A stretch of 64,000 nucleotides of DNA from Homalodisca vitripennis (GCF_021130785.1 NC_060207.1:248001-312000), one strand, 5' to 3'. Shown: positions 1 to 12,742, counted from the first letter of the stretch. Notes: generated from the sequence alone by a model not told the origin. Program-made: numbers and translations.

Positions 1-1149
1 CTTGCAGAATTTATTATCGACCAGAGAGAAGAAAGAAAAAACGTCACCAGCCTGTTTTTAGATTTCAACAAGGCCTTTAATTGTCTGGGCCACCATCTTC
101 TTATAAAAAAAGTGAGAGAAATGGGTGTTAAGGGAATGGCAGAAAACTGGCTAACGAGCTACCTTGAGGGACAATCGCAAATGGTAGAAATTTCATACAC
201 ACAAAACAACAGCGTCTGTAAAGCAACATCTAAACCACTACCTGTGAATAGGGGCATCCCACAAGACTCTGTTCTTGGTCCTGTGCTCTTCATACTGCTC
301 AGCAATGACTTTCCTAGATATCTCGAAGAGTACAGCCAGGTAAAAATGTAGGCCATGGTAGTAGCAAAAAAGATACCCAAGAACTTGAAATAGCCTCATA
401 TATGTCATTAAGCCTAGCAAAACAGTACTGTGAAAAAAATGATCTGGTGTTAAACGAACAAAAAACCCAACAACTTATCTTTGGACGAGGAAACACAGAT
501 CTTTCTGGCCTACCAGATATACAAATTAACTATGAAGTTAAATACTTAGGAGTCATCATTGACAGCAAATTAACCTGGAATCCACACATCGATCAACTAA
601 TCAGAAAGCTCAGCAGTAGCACTTACATTATCAGACGCATAAAAATATCAGCAACATTGAAACAGCTAAAACTGCTTACTACTCACTATTTGAATCCTAC
701 CTGAGATATGGATTGGTGATCTGGGGTAACTCCTCCCACTCAAACCTCCATCGTGTCCTGGTAGCACAAAAAAAGCTATTCGAATACTAACTGGCCTAAA
801 CCCATCTGACTCCTGCAGAGCTGCTTTCACTGAACTGAAGATACTTACAATAGTATCCTTATACATACTCGAAGTTATCTGCTTTGCCCAGTCCTGCAAT
901 CTTACAAGATTAGGAGGGACCCACTCCTACAATACGAGACACGCTTACAACTTTGCACTGCCCACTCACCGCCTCGCCCTGTCTGAAGAGAAGCCCAGCT
1001 ATATGGGACCAAAGCTGTATAACCTACTGCCAGACCACCTTAAAGAAATAACAGAAGAGAGACGGTTCAAGAAAGAAACTCAACAATGGCTCCTAGATCA
1101 ATCCTTTTACACCATAGAAGAATTCCTCAACTGGAAAACTTATTTTTAA
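1..1149 (+). pseudogene. CR1-like reverse transcriptase, palm-to-C-terminus, broken
   Basis: Reading from base 1 gives RT motif A (FLDFNKAFNCLGH) and motif B (GIPQDSVLGPVLF, normally PQGS). The frame ends in a TAG at 349-351. The sequence resumes at about 362 in another frame (GSSKKDTQELEIASYM), so the YADD motif C has been lost in a small deletion. The thumb region follows (YLGVIIDSKLTWNPHIDQL, 540-600). A further frameshift near 690-770 leads to the C-terminal part ending at 1149. Loss of the catalytic aspartates means the copy is dead. Confidence 0.85.
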
Positions 1150-1246
1150 ATACTATATGTTGTTATTTAATTGTATTTTAGTGTATAAATGACTCCATTG
1201 TATTTCTCCAGAGAAATCACAATAAAGATTCTATGACTATGACTAT
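1..1246 (+). mobile_element. CR1-like non-LTR retrotransposon, 3' part
   Basis: The window opens inside the reverse transcriptase of a plus-strand non-LTR element. After the coding region there is a short 3' UTR, an AATAAA at 1221-1226 and a terminal (CTATGA)n repeat at 1231-1246 instead of a poly(A) tail. Ending in a short tandem repeat is the known habit of the CR1/L2 group, so I place it there. The RT resembles those of the PWWP elements at 18745 and 44410, but the ORF1 end is outside the window. Confidence 0.85.
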
Positions 1247-1255
1247 TTACATAGA

Positions 1256-1860
1256 TTAAAAAAAGAAATGGCCCCAATAGAGATCCTTAGGGACACCAGC
1301 TATGACATTTAAATACTCAGATTGAGAATTATTGACTTTAACAACCTGCTTTCTATTGGTTAGATAACTTTCTAACAGACTTAACTCCACATTCTTAATG
1401 CCATAATATTCTAGTTTGCTACATAATATACTATGGGACACATTGTCAAAAGCTTTCCTCAAGTCAATCAGACTAGAACCTATAACTAACTTGTCTTCAA
1501 AACCTTTTAAAATTACATCAATCATAGTTTACACAGCCATTGCAGTGCAGAGTTTAGACCTAAACCCATATTGATGGTCATATAGCAATGAATTATTTAC
1601 AAAATAATTATGCAATTGAGACAACAAACAAGATTCAATTATTTTAATGAAAACAGGCAAAATTGCAATCGGTCGGTAATTTTCTGGTAAATTTCTGTTA
1701 CCTTTTTTTAAAACTGGGGTGACTTTAGCTGATTTTAGACAATCTAGAAACTGACCTTTAAACATAGTTAAATTTATCAAGTAAGTAAGAGGCACTACTA
1801 TCACATTAATTATATGCTTTATTACAAAGTTTGAGAGCCCATAAATATCCTCACTCCTTA
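1256..1860 (-). pseudogene. non-LTR reverse transcriptase fragment, antisense
   Basis: Read on the minus strand from 1860 to 1256, this encodes an RT segment: YGLSNFVIKHIINV at the start, then ENYRPIAILPVF and HQYGFRSK (fingers), then SLIDLRKAFDNVSH (motif A), then AGVPKDLYWG, a frameshift-garbled motif B. A stop or frameshift separates the two halves near 1526. Nothing downstream of motif B is present and it has no 3' tail, so it is truncated at both ends. It is closest to the element entering the window at 62710-64000 (similar YGLSN-type start). Confidence 0.8.
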
Positions 1861-1861
1861 T

Positions 1862-4800
1862 TTTTTATTGTAGCTTCGTGGGAGATGGTGCATGTAGAAG
1901 ATCTTATTACTACACATCAAAACGCTGTTTATATTTTCTTGTGGACTCTATACTACTGTAATATTTAAATAGTGGATTATAAAAATTTATATTCTTTCTG
2001 AATAATCAATAAAAATATTGAAAAAAATAAGAAGCTATTGGATGTGTATTAATTACATCTTTCAAATTAGACATCCCCCATAATACCACTAACCGTAATA
2101 TCGTAAAATTGAGAATCCTTACATTATTCTTATAGGGGAAAACTTAAATTCATTTGAGTTTAGCCGGTTCTTAAGAACATTGCAATCCTTAACTCACTTT
2201 ACACAGTGCGAGTCCTTTCAGAATAAATTTAAGAAATTAGGCCCTGCTCTAAATTTATTGTATACTTCCTACAATGAAATAAAAATGTTTTGTTACAAAA
2301 TTTGTGGGCAGCTTTCTAGAAAGTATATTGATCCAGATTACTTGTAGTTATATTTTTTCTAATACTGTCATCTCACAGTATTTAAAAATATCGCCACAGT
2401 ACTAAATGAAATTGAAATTGGTTGGGAGTTATACGTGGGAAGTAATTTTCCTGGGAGAAATTGAACTTCATTTTGAAATTAAAAGAAAAAACTAAACACG
2501 ACTGGGACTAAATATACAGTTTTACACTTTTAATCAGACACAATGAAGTACCATTTATGTCAGGAATACACAACAGAAATCCCGAAATATTGCTAGTCTC
2601 GACGAGGAAAGTTCTGCAGCGCTTCCGTGTTTTCTGTGTCGATAGTTTGACAAGCAGAACTTGCAGAAAAGACTAGCTGCTCACCAGGTCGGCGCGGGGA
2701 GTGTTGGGGGGACAGGAAAGTGTATCATCAATGTGGGCTAAGCTATGTAGTGCGTGCACCGTGTACCACATTACAAGGTGGGCTTTTGTAACCAGACATG
2801 ACTGTATCCTTACTGCTTCAACATTATTACTTAGTTTTATAGCTCATCTCGAATTATGGTTAATGTTTTATTCTTAGTTTTTTTTACTCCTCCTGTCTTC
2901 CATTCCAAAATACATCAAATGAATTGACAGCACTTTTATCAAAGCCAGAATTCCCAGTGAGCGTCTTATGATGCCAAGCACTTTATCAGTAAATTGTCAA
3001 TTCCTTTAAGTTCATTGCGTCCAACACACTATGTTTTTCATCTCCCGCACCAACTTTGAAGGACACGGATAAAAGATCAAACCATTTTTTATCCATTTAT
3101 AAGATATTTTAATAATTGTTTTTAACATTACTTAAAATTAAGTATAATTCATACTTAAAATATTTTATCGTAATACATCATAATAACTAACAAGTTCTGA
3201 CTTTAGTGTATTAATTAAATCAGACAATATTTTATTAATCACTAAAAGTAAAAGCTATGAATTTGAACACTTAATTAACTTTATAACTCCACTTCTATTC
3301 TCCGAAATCTGAGGTGGTGATCTGACAATACAGAGGTATTATGACACTACAGAATGAAGCCGTCACAGGATATAGATAAACTGCACGTGATCCAGTGGAC
3401 TCTTTTAGATATGTTTATTAGAGTTATATATGTTTTGTTTGTTCAAAGCTTTTATTTACTTTAAATCAATGTACTAAACAATGCATAAAAATATGTAACT
3501 CTTTGAATGCACAATTATTTTAAGTGTTAAACTTCATAAGGAATCTCTAAAATGTAAGTTATTATCTATTCGTTATTAAAGGGAAATATAAAAAGTCACA
3601 AGAATAAAAGTCTTAAAATTACTGTCACTATAAAAAATAATAAATTACAGTGCTCTATAAGAAAAGATGACCACCATATTTTAAAAATACATATTTTAAA
3701 AAATCCTACATTTAAAGGATCAAATTTTGATTTCCAAGATCACAAAGATGGCCCATTAAAAAAAGACAGTAGTATGGCCTAATGGTTGAAAAATATTAAA
3801 AATTATTGTTTTATACAAATTTTTATGTATAAAAATGAGAAACAACTAGTTTAACGTTGATTGTAATTTACCTGGTGTTATTCACTTGCGGTTGTAGTAT
3901 TCCAATCACAAACAAGAGGTACTGGGAATTAAATCAGTTCCATATGTACATAGCGAGAGATGGTTAAACAGTAATCTCATTCATACATCTCTTTCATTAT
4001 CTCTTTAATAAACGTCAGCAAGTAGTCAGAATCACCGTTGACTGATTTACAGATTTTAATGCAAATAAAAGTACCGTTTCTTTTAAGACCCGGTGCCAAT
4101 TGATACCTACAAAAAGTATCAGGTCTGAATTATGTGGTAAAACCATCGGTAAATTAATGTTGTATATGAAAAGAATATTAAATTGGTTTTATAATACTAT
4201 GAGTTGTAGAAACATAAATATTACTAAATGTAAGTTATTTTATGTTACTTGTTGATTCAGGATCAGTTTGATACTCAATAATGGTGTATTTAAGTTGATA
4301 TTATATAACATAAATTCATAAAATCGATAGTGCGAAAAAATAATGAGATAGAGGGTACAAAAATAACTGCCCATCTTTCACCAGTATAATTTTTACATAA
4401 TTTCCAGCGAAATTGGGATCAAAAGAATGCTGAACTGTCTTTTCTATGACAATTTAACAAGAATAAGTTATTTAAAATTGTGTTTTGATTCTTTGGTTTG
4501 ATTGTAAAAAATGTAAAAACAAGATCATTAAAAAAACACTTTTTCTAAGATTATATTTTTCTTACCTTAACACACTAAAACTAACCATCAGATATGTAAA
4601 TAAATCAGTTTGTGTTAAATCAGCTAACTATACATAGCTCCTTAAATTTAAGACACATTGTCTTCATTTAGTTGCCTTACGGCAACTAAATGAATGATTT
4701 AACTATCAATTATTCACATGACGTTGGTTATACACCTTATCATTTAGGTGTATAAGGTTGGAAAATTACAATTTGAGCAAATAGAGCTTCCTTTTTGGTA

Positions 4801-5690
4801 CACCCTCGTTTTAACCTTTTGTGTCTATTACACCCTATTCTAATTTAATATAAATAGAGCACAACCTTTTCCGTTACTATTTTATGGAAGAGTTTATTAA
4901 GGTGGATCAATTGACTTAATTCTTTTCCAAATGAAAATTAATAATGGTGACGTATATAACTTTTTGGTACAGTAGAAACTTCAAATAAATTAGAGATTCT
5001 ATATATTTATTTCTGATCAACGGCAAAACCAATTTTACAGTTTATAATCTTAGATGGCTATTTATTACATAAATACTACTAATTCTATAAATACAATACT
5101 AAACACATTTAGTATATACTATTATTATAGAATATTAAATGTTAAGGGGAAATAGCTTATAAAAATAATTAAAATAACAAACATTTGACCTAAAACTGAC
5201 TATCGCAAATAATATATAACAGGGCTAATTAAACCAAATATGACACAATAATTTACTTAAGTATTAAAAATTATGGTAATATCAATCCAACAATAATAAA
5301 TCAATGATAATATACATTTCATCATATAAATAACAATAAAAAAGTATAAATTGCAAAAGCATAGATGCAGTATGTTGGTCTACAGGCTTACTAGGGAGAA
5401 AAATATTGATTTTGATTTTTCCCTTAAAGTTTGGTGAGACTTTAAAAAGAAATCAAGAAATTACTTTCTTTTACTTACTAACAGTGTTTATACAAATTCA
5501 CATATGAGCATTATCAAAATAAAAGGGTCTTTCATTTCCTATTGTACATTATGAAACAAAAATGAGATTTTTAATACCGTTTAAAGAATTAAAACTTTAT
5601 ATTCAATGGAGTATTCCTATTTTGAAGGTTTTAAAGATTATTATGATCATTAAAGATTTAATTTAAAAGTAAAATATGACATAACGCAAG
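1862..5690. other. AT-rich non-coding stretch
   Basis: About 3.8 kb without a convincing reading frame on either strand. A more GC-rich island at about 2580-2790 has no frame or splice pattern I can support. The only structured feature I see is the hairpin pair at 4663-4755. The right edge runs into the lipase exon. Confidence 0.6.
4663..4755. repeat. two adjacent perfect hairpins
   Basis: Left hairpin: 14-base arms TTCATTTAGTTGCC (4663-4676) and its exact reverse complement (4681-4694) around a 4-base loop. Right hairpin: arms TTATACACCT (4728-4737) and AGGTGTATAA (4746-4755) around an 8-base loop. They may be part of a foldback element or short DNA-transposon relic. No transposase or target duplication was seen. 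Confidence 0.55.
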
Positions 5691-5702
5691 GGCATATTGT
5701 AG

Positions 5703-5869
5703 TCGCAGATGGCGCAAGAGAAAGGTGTGAACATCAGCAGGCACGAGATGCGGACCACGGATGGTTACTGGCTCACCCTCCACAGAGTAGGAGTAGGAGA
5801 AGGGCACCCCTGTGCTGCTGGTACACGGACTGCTGGCTAACTTGGACCAGTGGTTACTGCTGGGCCCGA
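5703..5869 (+). pseudogene. acid lipase (AB-hydrolase lipase) exon with frameshift
   Basis: The exon reads NISRHEMRTTDGYWLTLHRV, the hallmark of the AB-hydrolase-associated lipase region, then after a one-base frame change at the GTAGGAGTAGGAG tract (about 5787-5800) GTPVLLVHGLLANLDQWLLL, the family's HG oxyanion-hole segment. An AG acceptor lies before 5703 (or 5709) and a GTGAGT donor at 5870-5875, so it behaves as an internal exon. The family comprises gastric/lysosomal-type triacylglycerol or cholesteryl-ester lipases, secreted or lysosomal. The frameshift points to a pseudogene, or to an assembly error in a repetitive tract. No other lipase exon was found in the window. A retrotransposon begins within about 60 bases downstream. 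Confidence 0.68.
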
Positions 5870-5889
5870 GTGAGTCATATCCACCATCC

Positions 5890-8835
5890 ATAACATGTAC
5901 AGGTTATTTAGAAGAACAGCCTAACTTTAATTTGATGTTCTGGAATGTGTGTAGTATACTAAACAAACTCCCTCTCATCGATATTTTAAATAGTCAATAT
6001 AAGACAGATGTACTGTGCATTGCAGAACACTGGTTGTCCTCAACTGATATAAACAATTTAGTGATACCTGGCTATGTTATCGCTGACTTTTTCGCAAGAG
6101 AAAAACATATTCATGGGGGTGTGCTTATCTGTGTTAAGGAAGGAACTGAATTTGTTTTTTATGATAAATTGTCTTGTTTCTCGGAGGAACTTGTTTGTGA
6201 ATTGGCAGCAATAATGCTGCCAACTTGGAAAACTCTAGTGGTAACTTTCTATAGATCTCCAGCAGGTAACTTATCACTATTCTATGATAAGTTATATGAC
6301 ATTTTGTCCTTCCTGCATTATAATAAATGTAATATAGTCTTTGTGGGTGACTTCAATGTCAATTTTCTTAACAGAAATGACTCAGAGGCCAAAGTACTAT
6401 TCAACCTCATTGACAGTTTTGGACTAAATATTACTGTTGCTGAAGTTACAAGACCTACCCTTGGAGGAGATGCAACAAAGGGTAGTTGTATTGATAATCT
6501 GCTGACGACTATTCATCAAGATAAGGGAAAATCTACAGTCATTCACACTGGTGCTTCAGACCATATGGCCATCCTCTTCAAAGCTACTTTAGACAATGTA
6601 ATGTCTAGGATTATACCACAAATGTTTATTGTTAGACCCATTTCTACTTTGGGCTCCTCACTTTTTACGTCTTACCTAGGTCTCACTAATTGGAATGATA
6701 TTTATGTTATTAAGTCAAATGTTAACCTTAAGTTTAAGTTATTTTTAGAAAAGTTCTTATTGGCTCTGAACTGTGCTATGCCTTTAAAAAATAAGAAATC
6801 TAAATCTAAACAAGTAAATGTTGCCTGGTATCATGAAGGTCTAAATAAGACAAAGCAGGAGCTTGATAGACTTTATTATATTATAAAAAACACAAGCAAT
6901 GAGAAAAATATTGATATTAGAAATAAATATAGAAATCTTAAAAATGTTTACAGAAATGAAATAAAAAAAGCAAAGCTTGACTTTAATAACACTTTACTTG
7001 ATAAAGCAACAAACAAAAGTAAAGCTGCTTGGAGCATTATTAATAAATCAGTCAGGGCTAATAGTATGTCATCTAACTCATCTCATGTACTGGAACCTGA
7101 TAGTTTTAATTCATATTTTGTTGGCTCAGTTTTGGAGACTTGCAAAAGTATTCCACCTAGCAATAATGACTATTCTTTCTACCTTGGTAAGCACTGTGCT
7201 CAGTGGAACTCTACAGTAAGCTTTTGCCTGAATGAATTTAAAGTGGAAGATGTTCATGCAGCTATCCTTAGTTTAAGTAATAGCACATGTCTCGATTGTT
7301 ATGGTATAAGTGCTCCTATTCTGAAAATGGCTGCCAACTCAATCTGTGAAATTCTAACTTATTTATTTAATGAAAGTGTTAGGACAGGTATTTTTCCTGA
7401 TGTACTAAAGATAAACAAAGTGATTCCAGTACATAAGAGGGGTCCAAAGGACCAAACTTGTAATTATAGGCCTATAACTATTGTTACAGCAGTGTCAAAG
7501 GTGTTGGAGCGGCTAGTTCATAAGCAGTTGGTTTGCTATCTCGAAACCAATAATTTACTCAGCACTTGTCAATTTGGGTTTCGAGCTGAGCGGTGTACCA
7601 TTGGCGCAGTCCAGTCCTTCATAAATGATTGCTTTGATGGTTTGGAACTAAAAAAATCTGTCAAGTTCAGATCTTATGACTTATCCAGAGCCTTTTATAC
7701 TGTAAATCATCATATTCTATTAAATAAACTTAGGTCTTATGGTTTTAGTCAACTTGCTGTCAGTTTTTTTTAACTCATATCTCTCAAATAGGTGTCAATA
7801 TGTATATTTAAATGGCTCTATGTCAGAAACTAGGCCTGTTAAGCTAGGTGTTCCTCAGGGATCCATTTTAGGACCTACTCTATTTATTTTGTATATAAAT
7901 GACTTGCCTTTTAATCTCAATGACAATTATGTTAGTACGTATTTGTTTGCTGATGACTTGGGTCTTAAGGTCTGCGCAAAAACGAGGAACGAATGTAATG
8001 AGCTACTTAGTGTTAAGACCTCAATTGTAGATGATTGGTGTGCAGCAAATAAGCTCTGTGTAAATGATAAAAAAAATTCAAGATTTACATATTACCTTTT
8101 CTAATAGGCCTAGTGATAATGAGGACTTAAGTCTTAAGTTTCTTGGCATTTTTATACAATCCAATCTTAAATGGCAAACTCATATTGATTATGTAGCTTC
8201 TCGAATTTCCCGAGGTATTTTTCTTATAAGATCCCTTAATGGAACAATTTCTGCTAAACACTTGCTTTTTATGTACTATGCCTATATTCATAGTTTCTTA
8301 ACATATTGAGTAACTTTGTGGGGCCAATCTCAGATTGCGAATAAACTGTTTGTGTTACAAAAAAGAGCAGTCAGGCTTATATGTAATGTCCAGAGTCGTG
8401 AGCACTGTAAACCACTGTTTGTAAAATTAGGTGTATTAACATTGCCGTCTATTTATGTATTAAATGTTTTGTTATATGTCAGAGATAATTTATCATTATT
8501 TATTAATCAATGTGATGTTCATAGTTATAGTACTCGTAATAGAAATAATGTAGTTGTACCAAAATGTAACTTTGCTAGCACTCAAGCCAGTTTTAGATAT
8601 CAGGGAATCAAATATTACAATGCTTTGCCCAATCATATCAAGGTATTAAACAGATCAAATTTTAAAAATGTTGTAAAGAAAATGTTAGTAGATTCATGTT
8701 TGTACACTGTTGATGAATTTTTAACTGTGATAAGAAGTAAGGATATTTAAAGTAAGCTATAGATTATTTATAATATGACGTTGTTATATACATAGTTTGT
8801 ATTCTGACAATAAACCATTTGAATTTGAATTTGAA
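5890..8835 (+). mobile_element. CR1-like retrotransposon with endonuclease and RT
   Basis: This 5'-truncated element carries an APE endonuclease, RT and 3' end. No ORF1 is present; coding similarity begins at about 5920, just after the lipase exon's splice donor, so the insertion lies in the following intron. The 3' end has AATAAA (8809-8814) and a (TTTGAA)3 tail at 8818-8835. A second element's 3' fragment with a different tail follows immediately. Confidence 0.88.
5920..8750 (+). pseudogene. APE endonuclease-reverse transcriptase polyprotein (ORF2), broken
   Basis: Domains in order: APE-type endonuclease (MFWNVCSILNKL start; catalytic Glu in IAEHWL; GDFNVNF; terminal SDH in GASDHMAIL, about 5935-6600), a basic linker, then RT fingers (NYRPITIVTAVSK), motif A (SYDLSRAFYTVNHH), motif B (LGVPQGSILGPTLF), motif C FADD (about 7950) and thumb (KFLGIFIQSNLKWQTHIDYV). 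The long open frame ends at 7773 in a T8 run, where a frame slip moves it on. A second slip sits in the A-run near 8070, and TGA at 8308-8310 replaces a Gly codon in LTYGVTLWG. With only three lesions this is a relatively young copy. The upstream in-frame residues belong to the lipase exon, not to the element. Confidence 0.88.
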
Positions 8836-9412
8836 AGATATTACAAGAAAAATACTATTTAACAAACTGCCACAATCAAAATATATTTCACAAGGTTAAT
8901 GATTTCCTATTAAATGAAGCTCGTCAATTACATACAATATTTGATAGCTAAATGCAGACCAGATCTGAATAAGTGTGTATATATTGCTTTTTACTCTTTT
9001 TATTGTTGTACTTGTTTATTATGTATTGTATAAAGTTAACTTTTTAAAAATCATATAAATTGTCGATTCGTGTTGTTTGTTAATTGTTATTTATTTATAT
9101 TATTTATTACTGATATAATTCAGTATTTAATGTTGCTGTGAATTATTACATAGACGTCTTCTTATGCTGTACATATTTATCTACTGTTAACTCAAATTTG
9201 TTAATTTTTATACTTGGTTATGATATTTTCCATTATATGTGCAGACAATTTATTTATTAAATATGACTTAACTACTATATTAAATTGATTAATGAACTAG
9301 AAGCATTTATGTAATAGCTGCTAAATAGTAATTTATAAATGACGAAGTCTAATGTATCATTGTATGTCTAATGACTAATAAAGTTCTTGATTCTTGATTC
9401 TTGATTCTTGAT
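8836..9412 (+). mobile_element. 3' end of a second CR1-like element
   Basis: It starts with a short broken stretch of RT C-terminus (VNDFLLNEARQLHTIF near 8895-8945), then a long AT-rich 3' UTR, AATAAA at 9377-9382 and a (TTGATTC)n tail to 9412. It is heavily 5'-truncated and joined directly to the tail of the preceding element. Confidence 0.7.
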
Positions 9413-10091
9413 ATGGTGGGTCTCCTAAGATTCCTCGCTGAAACAGAAACAGCTGGTCTGAGAAAATATGTATGTTGAGCTATTCGAACCGTGTTACATT
9501 CAGACTTATAATGTACCATCATAATTTTGAATTTCTGGGTGACTAAATAGAAATTATTCTAATTTTTGCTTATAATCAGTATCGAGATAAAACGCACGAC
9601 AAGGTTAGCGTAGGAGGCTTCGCTTTCGCCCCACAACAGACAACATTGTGGCTTAAAAAGTGTTTTCCACTGTACCGATATTTACCATTTCCAATATTGA
9701 TATAGAGTTACAGTATGAGTATATACGATAAAGTTTCTGTAACATAGTAAATTACATATTATATAATTGTTTTCCAGTTCAAATTTACAAATGTCAAGAT
9801 CTTGTTAATATCCTTGAACATACTACATCTTGGCAAAGTTGGACGATAAAATGGCGAGAAGCAGCCCCTTCCACGCACATCACGGCCGTGCAGTGTCTTT
9901 GTGTCAGTCAGTCTGTCATTGACCTTGGCTGAGACAAAAGGCGTCCGTACAGACTCACTGAGTGATTGACTTACTTCAATTTACCTTTGCGTAGTGATTG
10001 CAGATTTAGCGTTAGTGCAAAGTATTGATTATATTATTTATTTTGTTGTGATGTGATTTGTGTGGTGTTGATTTATTACCTTTGGTATATA
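9413..10091. other. non-coding, upstream of hAT transposase
   Basis: No reading frame is supported. By analogy with the complete hAT at 28172 this should contain the 5' UTR and left terminal repeat of the first hAT. I could not identify a CAGTGGCG-type end, so its left border is unknown. A GC-richer patch at 9840-9990 directly precedes the coding region. Confidence 0.4.
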
Positions 10092-11565
10092 ATGTCAAAA
10101 AAACTAAGTGGTGCTGAGTATCGGAAACGAAGGTTAGAGAAAAATCACGCAGAAAATCTTGAACTTAAGAAAGTAAAGAAGTTATCTACCTACTTTTCGA
10201 GGGACACTTCAGTAGTTGCAGTTTCTCAAGAACCCACTTGTAGGTCACAAGTACCTACAAGCGATGAGGACTTGGAGCAAACACCTGTAGGCTTACCTGA
10301 AGATGCAGAAGACCACATCCTTCTTCAAGAACCTTTTTCTAAGGTAGGCCTAGTTAAAGCTGAAGGTACCGATTGCGAGTTGAACCTTAAAGAAAATGTA
10401 ACAGCTGTTATAAGTTCTTCTGATAAGGGTAATTTTGTAAACACTCTTACAGCCGAACAAAAACGGCAAATAATAAAATTAGGCCCTCATCTGCCTAAAG
10501 GGCCATTTCCAAAAGAATCAAAAGTGAAAAATAAAAATAGAGGATTTGACGAGAAATGGTATTTTTAAAAGAATAAAGAAAACCAATTGAGAATAAAACG
10601 TAATTGGTTATGCTATTCAAACATCCTCAATGTTTGCTATTGTCAGCCATGCTGGCTTTTCAATATGGCCTATACTGATGGGGGATTTTCGAAAGGTACG
10701 TCTGATTGGGCACATTTAGGTCGAAACATAAAAGACCATGAAGAAGATTCGCAAAGTCATGCAATTGTGTGTGAAATATACTATCGCTGGCAGTTAGGCC
10801 TAACAGTTGATAGTGAGAATCTGGAGGAGATTAAAAAAGACACTGATTACTAGAGACAAGTTTTAAAGCGAGTGGTGGACGTCATTATTACGTTAGCTAT
10901 AAACGACTTACCACTGAGAGAGCACAGATTGTGTAATGACGATGAAGATGCAACTAAATCAAAAGGAAATTTCCTTGAGATAATACATATGCTAGCAAGA
11001 TATGACCAGGTCCTTGCAGATTTAATTAAGTTACCAAAACGTAGTGTTAACTACCTTAGTCCTCAGATTCAAAATGAGCTGATCAACCTGATTTCCAAAG
11101 AGATAAAAAAGAAATCAAGGAAGAATTGAAAAAAAGCCCCTATGTGTCTATTATCTTTGATACAACTCAAGATATAGCGAAAACCGACCAGCTGAGTACA
11201 GTGTTTCGTTATATAAAGATAAAAACTGACGAAGGCGACAGGCCAGTACAACTAGTCATAGAAGAAGCGTTTGGGGGCTTTTTGGAAGTGGAAAGCCAGA
11301 AATCAGAATACTTATCAAATGTTGTTTTCAATATCATAGAAAAGTATTCAGATATATCTAAAGTTTGAGGGCAAGGCTACGATGGAGCCGCTAATATGAG
11401 TGGTATATATTCAGGCCTTCAAGCAAGAATAAAACAAAAAAATCCTGCAGCTGAGTATATTCACTGTTGTGCTCATGCCCTTAACTTGGTAATCAACGAT
11501 TCTGTATCAAACATTCCTGAAATCAGAACCTTTTTTGATAATGTTCAAAGTCTTTATGTATTTTT
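10092..11565 (+). pseudogene. hAT transposase, N-terminal two thirds (ZMYM/DUF4371 type)
   Basis: The N-terminus (MSKKLSGAEYRKRRLEKN) matches that of the complete hAT at 28835. Then come a PKGPFPKES motif and a TTF-type zinc finger (CYCQPCWLF, about 10640). The DUF4371/RNase H-like core has the first catalytic region SIIFDTTQDIAKTDQLS (11150), then GQGYDGAANMSG (11369) and CCAHALNLVINDS. In-frame stops lie at 10566, 10851 and 11366, with a frameshift near 11110. The protein breaks off at the YVFF segment where a CR1-like element begins. The C-terminal dimerisation domain is absent, so it is a dead 5' fragment. Confidence 0.85.
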
Positions 11566-11566
11566 T

Positions 11567-12742
11567 AAAATTACTTAATTGATCGTAAACAATTTGTTGA
11601 AATAAAAACTACGGAAAAAAATTGTATTGTTTGCAGCCACTCTCCTCTTGCTCAGATTCATCACGGCGTTCCACAGGGCTCAATTCTTGGCCCACTACTG
11701 TTCATCTGTTATTTAAAAGTTCTACCACTTTCATTTCCTGGTGGTCCATCAAAAAATTTGTGCCTCTACGCAGATGATTGCTAGTTTAAAGATTAGTGAA
11801 AAATCATTAAATAATTTAGAAAATATTTCAATATTAAGTCTAACAGGTATGAACAATTATTTAAGTAACCATAATTTATTATTAAATGCAAGTAAAACCA
11901 ATTTTATCATGTTCTCAACAGGGAAAAGTAAACAACCCATTGATCCAGTTATAAATATCAATAATAAAGTTTTGAAAAAAGTAACTTCCACAAAATTTTT
12001 AGGTCTAATTGTAGACGAAAACTTGACATGGAATCTCCACATTGACCATGTAGTAAGTAAAGTTAGTTCAGGAATATATGCTATTTACCGAATGTCCAAA
12101 TTTTGTTCAATTAATACATTAAAGACACTCTATTATGCACTGGTCGAATCATCTGTCGCTTTTGGTATTGCTATTTATGGTGGTACATCAAAGCAGAACT
12201 TAGATAGAATTCTTCTTCTTCAGAAAAGAGCTATACGAACCATGTTGAATCTAAATTTTGACGTTTCAGTTCACGAACATTTTTCTCACTTGGGCATTAT
12301 GACTGTCTACAGCCTTTATGTGTTTCATACCATACTACATGTAAAACAATTATGTAATAATAGTTTAATTCCTAGACTAGGTGACAGACATACATATTTT
12401 ACCAGACATAGAAACGAAATTGCCATTGACTCCCATAGGCTTGAATTTTTCAACAAAAAAACATCAAGCGCAGGTGCAAAATTTTTATCAAGGCTTCCTG
12501 TGGAGTTGAGAGGCATTGACAACTTTAAAGAATTTAAAAAAGAGCTAAAATTGTATTTAACAGAGAAACCATTGTATGGGTTATCTGAACTATAATTAAC
12601 TTAGTTCTTTTATCATATATTTTATCAATACGGTATATATATGTTTTGTAGCTTTTAAGTGTTTTCTAATGACGCCATTCAATGTATACCACTGTATACT
12701 TTATGAAAAAAGTTATTTTCAATTCAATTCAATTCAATTCAA
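11567..12742 (+). mobile_element. CR1-like element truncating the hAT
   Basis: This 5'-truncated retrotransposon starts within RT (first readable residues YLIDRKQFVEI at 11572) directly after the hAT coding break. It ends with (AATTC)4 at 12721-12740. The hAT sequence does not resume after the tail, so a later deletion or rearrangement removed the other side. Confidence 0.82.
11572..12595 (+). pseudogene. CR1-like RT, motif B to C-terminus
   Basis: Motif B (HHGVPQGSILGPLLF, about 11665) and motif C (YADD, about 11770) are readable in one frame, which stops in a TAG just after YADDC. From 11741 another frame is open for 284 codons: FLGLIVDENLTWNLHIDHV, LLLQKRAIRTML, HTYFTRHRNE and the final LTEKPLYGLSEL. 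The C-terminal 850 bases are therefore undamaged. The half of RT upstream of motif B was never inserted (5' truncation). Confidence 0.85.

Noticed and set aside
5812..7773. Single 653-codon protein starting at 5812
   Set aside because: It opens at GTG, not ATG. Its first roughly 20 residues are the lipase exon read across a splice donor, and the rest is retrotransposon endonuclease-RT. It is not one gene.
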